The notes beneath the pieces were generated by a model. It was not told the origin of the DNA and ran no database searches. It was given only the letters and a program-made list of their open reading frames with translations. DNA of 64,000 nucleotides. It comes from Bugulina stolonifera (Eukaryota > Bryozoa > Gymnolaemata > Cheilostomatida > Bugulidae). Shown one piece after another: positions 15,101-27,100 of this stretch. A program made the translations under genes and the position numbers. The stretch spans positions 19,608,700 to 19,672,699 of the forward strand of contig OW285191.1 of assembly GCA_935421135.1 (NCBI GenBank), written 5' to 3'. Each line of letters starts with the position of its first letter. Position 1 is the first letter of the stretch.

Positions 15101-18100
15101 GGTAATACATTAGTATAATACACAGGTAATACATTAGTATAATATACAGGTAATACATTAGTATAATACAGAGGTAATACATTAGTATAATACAGAGGTA
15201 ATACATTAGTATAATACAGAGGTAATACATTAGTATAATACAGAGGTAATACATTAGTATAATACACAGGTAATACATTAGTATAATACACAGGTAATAC
15301 ATAGTATAATACACAGGTAATACATTAGTATAATACACAGGTAATACATTAGTATAATACACAGGTAATACATTAGTATAATACACAGGTAATACATTAG
15401 TATAATACACAGGTAATACATTAGTATAATATACAGGTAATACATTAGTATAATACAGAGGTAATACATTAGTATAATACAGAGGTAATACATTAGTATA
15501 ATACAGAGGTAATACATTAGTATAATACAGAGGTAATACATTAGTATAATACACAGGTAATACATTAGTATAATACACAGGTAATACATAGTATAATACA
15601 CAGGTAATACATTAGTATAATACACAGGTAATACATTAGTATAATACACAGGTAATACATTAGTATAATACACAGGTAATACATTAGTATAATACACAGG
15701 TAATACATTAGTATAATATACAGGTAATACATTAGTATAATACAGAGGTAATACATTAGTATAATACACAGGTAATGCATAGTATAATACACAGGTAATA
15801 CATAGTATAATATACAGGTAATACATGTATAATATACAGGTAATACATAGTATAATACACAGGAAATACATTAGTATAATACACAGGTAATACATTAGTA
15901 TAATATACAGGTAATACATGTATAACACACAGGTAATACATAGTATAATATACAGGTAATACATAGTATAATACACAGGTAATACATTAGTATAATACAC
16001 AGGTAATACATTAGTATAATACACAGGTAATACATTAGTATAATACACAGGTAATACATTAGTATAATACACAGGTAATACATTAGTATAATACACAGGT
16101 AATACATTAGTATAATATACAGGTAATACATTAGTATAATACACAGGTAATACATTAGTATAATATACAGGTAATACATTAGTATAATATACAGGTAATA
16201 CATTAGTATAATACAGAGGTAATACATTAGTATAATACACAGGTAATACATTAGTATAATACACAGGTAATACATAGTATAATACACAGGTAATACATAT
16301 TATAATACACAGGTAATACGTAGTATAATACACAGGTAATACATTAGTATAATATACAGGTAATACATAGTATAATATACAGGTAATACATAGTATAATA
16401 CACAGGTAATACATAGTATAATACACAGGTAATACATAGTATAATATACAGGTAATACATAGTATAATACACAGGTAATACATTAGTATAATACAGAGGT
16501 AATACATTAGTATAATACACAGGTAATACATTAGTATAATACACAGGTAATACATTAGTATAATACACAGGTAATACATTAGTATAATACACAGGTAATA
16601 CATTAGTATAATACACAGGTAATACGTAGTATAATACACAGGTAATGCGTAGTATAATACACAGGTAATACATAGTATAATACACAGGTAATACATAGTA
16701 TAATATACAGGTAATACATAGTATAATACACAGGTAATACATTAGTATAATACACAGGTAATACATTAGTATAATACACAGGTAATACATTAGTATAATA
16801 TACAGGTAATACATTAGTATAATATACAGGTAATACATTAGTATAATACAGAGGTAATACATGTATAATATACAGGTAATACATTAGTATAATACACAGG
16901 TAATACATAGTATAATATACAGGTAATACATGTATAACACACAGGTAATACATAGTATAATATACAGGTAATACATAGTATAATACACAGGTAATACATT
17001 AGTATAATACACAGGTAATACATTAGTATAATACACAGGTAATACATTAGTATAATACACAGGTAATACATTAGTATAATACACAGGTAATACATTAGTA
17101 TAATACACAGGTAATACATTAGTATAATATACAGGTAATACATTAGTATAATACAGAGGTAATACATTAGTATAATACAGAGGTAATACATTAGTATAAT
17201 ACAGAGGTAATACATTAGTATAATACACAGGTAATACATTAGTATAATACACAGGTAATACATTAGTATAATACACAGGTAATACATAGTATAATACACA
17301 GGTAATACATTAGTATAATACACAGGTAATACATTAGTATAATACACAGGTAATACATTAGTATAATACACAGGTAATACATTAGTATAATACACAGGTA
17401 ATACATTAGTATAATATACAGGTAATACATTAGTATAATACAGAGGTAATACATTAGTATAATACACAGGTAATGCATAGTATAATACACAGGTAATACA
17501 TAGTATAATATACAGGTAATACATGTATAATATACAGGTAATACATAGTATAATACACAGGAAATACATTAGTATAATACACAGGTAATACATTAGTATA
17601 ATATACAGGTAATACATGTATAACACACAGGTAATACATAGTATAATATACAGGTAATACATAGTATAATACACAGGTAATACATTAGTATAATACACAG
17701 GTAATACATTAGTATAATACACAGGTAATACATTAGTATAATACACAGGTAATACATTAGTATAATACACAGGTAATACATTAGTATAATACACAGGTAA
17801 TACATTAGTATAATATACAGGTAATACATTAGTATAATACAGAGGTAATACATTAGTATAATACAGAGGTAATACATTAGTATAATACAGAGGTAATACA
17901 TTAGTATAATACAGAGGTAATACATTAGTATAATACACAGGTAATACATTAGTATAATACACAGGTAATACATAGTATAATACACAGGTAATACATTAGT
18001 ATAATACACAGGTAATACATTAGTATAATACACAGGTAATACATTAGTATAATACACAGGTAATACATTAGTATAATACACAGGTAATACATTAGTATAA

Positions 18101-21100
18101 TATACAGGTAATACATTAGTATAATACAGAGGTAATACATTAGTATAATACACAGGTAATACATAGTATAATACACAGGTAATACATAGTATAATATACA
18201 GGTAATACATGTATAATATACAGGTAATACATAGTATAATACACAGGTAATACATTAGTATAATACACAGGTAATACATTAGTATAATACACAGGTAATA
18301 CATTAGTATAATACACAGGTAATACATTAGTATAATACACAGGTAATACATTAGTATAATACACAGGTAATACATAGTATAATACACAGGTAATACGTAG
18401 TATAATACACAGGTAATGCGTAGTATAATACACAGGTAATACATTAGTATAATACACAGGTAATACATAGTATAATACACAGGTAATACATTAGTATAAT
18501 ACACAGGTAATACATTAGTATAATATACAGGTAATATATAGTATAATATACAGGTAATACATTAGTATAATATACAGGTAATACATAGTATAATACACAG
18601 GTAATACATAGTATAATACACAGGTAATACATATTATAATACACAGGTAATACATATTATAATACACAGGTAATACGTAGTATAATACACAGGTAATACA
18701 TTAGTATAATATACAGGTAATACATAGTATAATATACAGGTAATACATAGTATAATACACAGGTAATACATATTATAATACACAGGTAATACGTAGTATA
18801 ATACACAGGTAATACATTAGTATAATATACAGGTAATACATTAGTATAATACAGAGGTAATACATGTATAATATACAGGTAATACATTAGTATAATACAC
18901 AGGTAATACATAGTATAATATACAGGTAATACATGTATAACACACAGGTAATACATAGTATAATATACAGGTAATACATAGTATAATACACAGGTAATAC
19001 ATTAGTATAATACACAGGTAATACATTAGTATAATACACAGGTAATACATTAGTATAATACACAGGTAATACATTAGTATAATACACAGGTAATACATAG
19101 TATAATACACAGGTAATACATATTATAATACACAGGTAATACATATTATAATACACAGGTAATACGTAGTATAATACACAGGTAATACATTAGTATAATA
19201 TACAGGTAATACATAGTATAATATACAGGTAATACATAGTATAATACACAGGTAATACATATTATAATACACAGGTAATACGTAGTATAATACACAGGTA
19301 ATACATTAGTATAATACACAGGTAATACATTAGTATAATACACAGGTAATACATAGTATAATACACAGGTAATACATATTATAATACACAGGTAATACAT
19401 ATTATAATACACAGGTAATACGTAGTATAATACACAGGTAATACATTAGTATAATATACAGGTAATACATAGTATAATATACAGGTAATACATAGTATAA
19501 TACACAGGTAATACATATTATAATACACAGGTAATACGTAGTATAATACACAGGTAATACATTAGTATAATATACAGGTAATACATTAGTATAATACAGA
19601 GGTAATACATGTATAATATACAGGTAATACATTAGTATAATACACAGGTAATACATAGTATAATATACAGGTAATACATGTATAACACACAGGTAATACA
19701 TAGTATAATATACAGGTAATACATAGTATAATACACAGGTAATACATTAGTATAATACACAGGTAATACATTAGTATAATACACAGGTAATACATTAGTA
19801 TAATACACAGGTAATACATTAGTATAATACACAGGTAATACATTAGTATAATACACAGGTAATACATTAGTATAATATACAGGTAATACATTAGTATAAT
19901 ACAGAGGTAATACATTAGTATAATACAGAGGTAATACATTAGTATAATACAGAGGTAATACATTAGTATAATACAGAGGTAATACATTAGTATAATACAC
20001 AGGTAATACATTAGTATAATACACAGGTAATACATAGTATAATACACAGGTAATACATTAGTATAATACACAGGTAATACATTAGTATAATACACAGGTA
20101 ATACATTAGTATAATACACAGGTAATACATTAGTATAATACACAGGTAATACATTAGTATAATATACAGGTAATACATTAGTATAATACAGAGGTAATAC
20201 ATTAGTATAATACACAGGTAATGCATAGTATAATACACAGGTAATACATAGTATAATATACAGGTAATACATGTATAATATACAGGTAATACATAGTATA
20301 ATACACAGGAAATACATTAGTATAATACACAGGTAATACATTAGTATAATATACAGGTAATACATGTATAACACACAGGTAATACATAGTATAATATACA
20401 GGTAATACATAGTATAATACACAGGTAATACATTAGTATAATACACAGGTAATACATTAGTATAATACACAGGTAATACATTAGTATAATACACAGGTAA
20501 TACATTAGTATAATACACAGGTAATACATTAGTATAATACACAGGTAATACATTAGTATAATACAGAGGTAATACATTAGTATAATACACAGGTAATACA
20601 TTAGTATAATATACAGGTAATACATTAGTATAATATACAGGTAATACATTAGTATAATACAGAGGTAATACATTAGTATAATACACAGGTAATACATTAG
20701 TATAATACACAGGTAATACATAGTATAATACACAGGTAATACATATTATAATACACAGGTAATACGTAGTATAATACACAGGTAATACATTAGTATAATA
20801 TACAGGTAATACATAGTATAATATACAGGTAATACATAGTATAATACACAGGTAATACATAGTATAATACACAGGTAATACATAGTATAATATACAGGTA
20901 ATACATAGTATAATACACAGGTAATACATTAGTATAATACAGAGGTAATACATTAGTATAATACACAGGTAATACATTAGTATAATACACAGGTAATACA
21001 TTAGTATAATACACAGGTAATACATTAGTATAATACACAGGTAATACATTAGTATAATACACAGGTAATACGTAGTATAATACACAGGTAATGCGTAGTA

Positions 21101-24100
21101 TAATACACAGGTAATACATAGTATAATACACAGGTAATACATAGTATAATATACAGGTAATACATAGTATAATATACAGGTAATACATTAGTATAATACA
21201 CAGGTAATACATTAGTATAATACACAGGTAATACATTAGTATAATATACAGGTAATACATTAGTATAATATACAGGTAATACATTAGTATAATACAGAGG
21301 TAATACATGTATAATATACAGGTAATACATTAGTATAATACACAGGTAATACATAGTATAATATACAGGTAATACATGTATAACACACAGGTAATACATA
21401 GTATAATATACAGGTAATACATAGTATAATACACAGGTAATACATTAGTATAATACACAGGTAATACATTAGTATAATACACAGGTAATACATTAGTATA
21501 ATACACAGGTAATACATTAGTATAATACACAGGTAATACATTAGTATAATACACAGGTAATACATTAGTATAATATACAGGTAATACATTAGTATAATAC
21601 AGAGGTAATACATTAGTATAATACAGAGGTAATACATTAGTATAATACAGAGGTAATACATTAGTATAATACAGAGGTAATACATTAGTATAATACACAG
21701 GTAATACATTAGTATAATACACAGGTAATACATAGTATAATACACAGGTAATACATTAGTATAATACACAGGTAATACATTAGTATAATACACAGGTAAT
21801 ACATTAGTATAATACACAGGTAATACATTAGTATAATACACAGGTAATACATTAGTATAATATACAGGTAATACATTAGTATAATACAGAGGTAATACAT
21901 TAGTATAATACACAGGTAATGCATAGTATAATACACAGGTAATACATAGTATAATATACAGGTAATACATGTATAATATACAGGTAATACATAGTATAAT
22001 ACACAGGTAATACATTAGTATAATACACAGGTAATACATTAGTATAATACACAGGTAATACATTAGTATAATACACAGGTAATACATTAGTATAATACAC
22101 AGGTAATACATTAGTATAATACACAGGTAATACATTAGTATAATACACAGGTAATACATAGTATAATACACAGGTAATACATATTATAATACACAGGTAA
22201 TACATTAGTATAATACACAGGTAATACATAGTATAATACACAGGTAATACATTAGTATAATACACAGGTAATACATAGTATAATACACAGGTAATACATT
22301 AGTATAATACACAGGTAATACGTAGTATAATACACAGGTAATACATAGTATAATACACAGGTAATACATAGTATAATATACAGGCAATACATAGTATAAT
22401 ATACAGGTAATACATTAGTATAATACACAGGTAATACATAGTATAATACACAGGTAATACATAGTATAATATACAGGTAATACATTAGTATAATACAGAG
22501 GTAATACATTAGTATAATACAGAGGTAATACATTAGTATAATACAGAGGTAATACATTAGTATAATACAGAGGTAATACATTAGTATAATACACAGGTAA
22601 TACATTAGTATAATATACAGGTAATACATAGTATAATATACAGGTAATACATTAGTATAATACACAGGTAATACATTAGTATAATACACAGGTAATACAT
22701 TAGTATAATATACAGGTAATACATTAGTATAATATACAGGTAATACATTAGTATAATACAGAGGTAATACATGTATAATATACAGGTAATACATTAGTAT
22801 AATACACAGGTAATACATAGTATAATATACAGGTAATACATGTATAACACACAGGTAATACATAGTATAATATACAGGTAATACATAGTATAATACACAG
22901 GTAATACATTAGTATAATACACAGGTAATACATTAGTATAATACACAGGTAATACATTAGTATAATACAGAGGTAATACATTAGTATAATACAGAGGTAA
23001 TACATTAGTATAATACAGAGGTAATACATTAGTATAATACAGAGGTAATACATTAGTATAATACACAGGTAATACATTAGTATAATACAGAGGTAATACA
23101 TTAGTATAATACAGAGGTAATACATTAGTATAATACAGAGGTAATACATTAGTATAATACACAGGTAATACATTAGTATAATACACAGGTAATACATAGT
23201 ATAATACACAGGTAATACATTAGTATAATACACAGGTAATACATTAGTATAATACACAGGTAATACATTAGTATAATACAGAGGTAATACATAGTATAAT
23301 ACACAGGTAATACATAGTATAATATACAGGCAATACATAGTATAATATACAGGTAATACATTAGTATAATACACAGGTAATACATAGTATAATACACAGG
23401 TAATACATAGTATAATATACAGGTAATACATTAGTATAATACACAGGTAATACATTAGTATAATACACAGGTAATACATTAGTATAATATACAGGTAATA
23501 CATTAGTATAATACACAGGTAATACATTAGTATAATATACAGGTAATACATAGTATAATATACAGGTAATACATTAGTATAATACACAGGTAATACATAG
23601 TATAATACACAGGTAATGCGTAGTATAATACACAGGTAATACATTAGTATAATATACAGGTAATACATAGTATAATACACAGGTAATACATAGTATAATA
23701 CACAGGTAATGCGTAGTATAATACACAGGTAATACATTAGTATAATATACAGGTAATACATTAGTATAATATACAGGTAATACATAGTATAATATACAGG
23801 TAATACATAGTATAATACACAGGTAATGCGTAGTATAATACACAGGTAATACATTAGTATAATATACAGGTAATACGTAGTATAATACACAGGTAATACA
23901 TAGTATAATACACAGGTAATGCGTAGTATAATACACAGGTAATACATTAGTATAATATACAGGTAATACATTAGTATAATATACAGGTAATACATAGTAT
24001 AATATACAGGTAATACATAGTATAATACACAGGTAATGCGTAGTATAATACACAGGTGATACATTATTGAATAATACCAGTGCACGTTGTAGATGTACAC

Positions 24101-27100
24101 CGTGTGGTAGCTTCATGTTATATTAATACTACATGCAGCTCTGATAGCATATTGGGCCAGAATGTACTATAATGCATTATATTATTATATTATAGCTATA
24201 TGGTTATAATTATATATACATGTACAATGTAATAATAATGTTATTTGAATTTATATTGCACTGCATTCTTTGATCTACCACACTCAGGAATATCAGGTTG
24301 ACCTTAGGCTGAGGATACAGGTATGCTTTTACTTCAAAAGAATGAGCCCATGTTGGCAAGATGACAGAGTATGTTTAGCATATCATATATAATTACATGT
24401 ACATGTATATGCATGTGTTCAAACTACACACATACATACATGTAACTATTATAGGCTAACGATATAGCACATACTGTGCTTATATCTAGTTTAAAGAGGC
24501 TAGCAAGTACCTGTTATAGTAAGTCATGAAGCCACCTCCTCCTATGCCACTAGAGAGACTTCGACTGATACCTAGGCAAAGTGACACGGCTATCATAGCA
24601 TCTACACCAGACCCTCCTTCAGCTAACATTTTCCTGTAAATTCACAATTTAGTCAACAATTCACTACAAACGAGGAGTTGTGTTACCTTCACTGGATTTG
24701 TCTACCTAAATAATGTATATTGTGATATTCTGTATGGGGCACAGTACATATATATAAAATACTATGACATCTCAACACCATCTTGAATACAAGGCTAGCT
24801 TCTTCCAGTTAGGTGCAGCTCTATAATATATACATGTACATATCTATTTCACATGTAGCTCTATAAGATATACATGTAGACATATATCTATGCCATATAG
24901 CTCTATGATATGTATATAGCTCTATGATATGAATATAGCTCTATGATATGTATAGCTCTATGATATGTATAGCACGATGACGTTATAATTCTATGACTAA
25001 CACTCCAATAGTAGAACAGTTTTTCTCTGCACATGCTACACTGGCATGTCTGTACAGGTTGTTGGAGTCGTCAGGTATCGGACGCCATTTAATGTCGTCA
25101 CTCTCAATTCCTGACGAACTGCTGCTACCATTATCACCAGCCGACTCCTCACCATCACCAACTGCAAACAATAATATAGCACTACATACATTTCTATATG
25201 CAGCTATAGATATAACACTACATACATTACTATATACAGCTATAGATATAACACTACATACATTACTACATGTATATACAGCTACAGATATAACACTACA
25301 TACATCACTATATACAGCTACAGATATAACACTACATACATTACTATATACAGCTATAGATATAACACTACATACATTACTACATGTATATACAGCTACA
25401 GATATAACACTACATACATCACTATATACAGCTACAGATATAACACTACATACATCACTATATACAGCTACATATATAACACTACATACATCACTATACA
25501 CAGCTACAGATATAACACTACATACATCACTATATACAGCTATAGATATAACACTACATACATCACTATATACAGCTACAGATATAACACTACATACATC
25601 ACTATATACAGCTACAGATATAACACTACTTACATCACTATATACAGCTACAGATATAACACTACATACTACACTATATACAGCTACAGATATAGCACTA
25701 CATACATTTCTATATACAGCTACAGATATAACACTACTTACATCACTACATGTAATTACTGTTTTTTACGTCTTTGATTACTCAAACAGCTTGAGTAATA
25801 AATCATGCAATCTCCAGAAGAGAATAAAGGGAAATAATTCCTGGTATAATACATGTATAGCTAGAGATGACATGCACGATGCACCTTGTCAATGTTCCAT
25901 TCTTCTCTTTATGGCCTTCAATCAGACCCACTACATTCTATCAGTAGCACTCAGCTACTTTGATATGAATACATAATAGTTGAGGATATTCCCACCATTG
26001 TGTAGTACACAGCCATCTTTTGAGTAGAAATTACAGTGTTTATGTCTGCCACCTATTTATAACAGAGGTATTAAATAACTGCAATCGAAATCTGTCAGAC
26101 ATATTAATCAATTCACAACCAAAACTTGAATTTTACCGGAACACCTCCAGAGACTCTGACAAATCTGGTCGCTGTCTCTTGGAATAGTTAAACTCTGTAC
26201 CAAGACATAGGACATTAGTGACTGGTTTATTCAAATACAATGTTAAATGTTGGTAAAAGTATATAATTATATGAATAGAAAACTAGTGGGAGGCCTCCAC
26301 CATGTTCACTAACTTATCCTTCCCTTTTCACTTTGACTGGTGCAATAGTTTGCTTAAGAAGTTTCCAAGGAAAAGCTTTAAGTATCTACAGTATTAGAGT
26401 ATAATCACACTAGCATACAGTGTATCTACATGTATGTCTGTAGCTTGCCATCGGCTTACACTCACATATTGTGTGCATACACTCAAACTTTCTTAGAACT
26501 TTCCAACAAGATAAATTACAAATTTATAGTATGTAGTGTGAAAGTTATATTACAATACATATTTGTATTACGATACATATTTGTATTACGATACATATAT
26601 GTATTACAATACATATTTGTATTACGATACATATTTATATTACAATACATATCTATATTACAATACATAACTGTATCACAATACATATCTATATTACAAT
26701 ACATAACTGTATTACAATACATATCTGTATTACAATACATGCATGTATCTGTTTTACAATACATATTTGTATTACAATTAATAGCTTATATGATGCTTTT
26801 TATGCAAGGAATTAGCTACTACACAAGGAATAGCTAACCATTATAAAAGAATAACAATCATGATCATGGAATACCAATATTGGCACACTCTATGTCATCC
26901 TGGGGTAAAACAATGTAATTATTATACAGATGAATAAATTCCTGATACAATCATATTCATAGTATGCACAGTATTATCCATTACCTTTATATGTACAATA
27001 TGTGATGACACAAGTATTCAGTTTAATTTATGTTATATTGTATATTAAAGAGTGGATTATATAATATTTCCAGTAAAGTATCTAATCTATGTGTAGCCTA

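Noticed and set aside
5674..24065. CRISPR-like regular repeats
   Set aside because: Units are contiguous with no unique spacers, and the genes around them have spliceosomal introns, so the locus is eukaryotic satellite DNA.
5652..24116. Dozens of minus-strand open frames up to 518 codons with repeated YYLCIIL or NVLPVYYT peptides
   Set aside because: They are translations of the 24-bp satellite; parallel frames are open at once, and there are no unique domains, signals or splice context.
24993..25976. 327-codon plus-strand frame (TLHTSLYTATDI repeats)
   Set aside because: Translated 36-bp minisatellite; its first part is the antisense of GGT exon 2.
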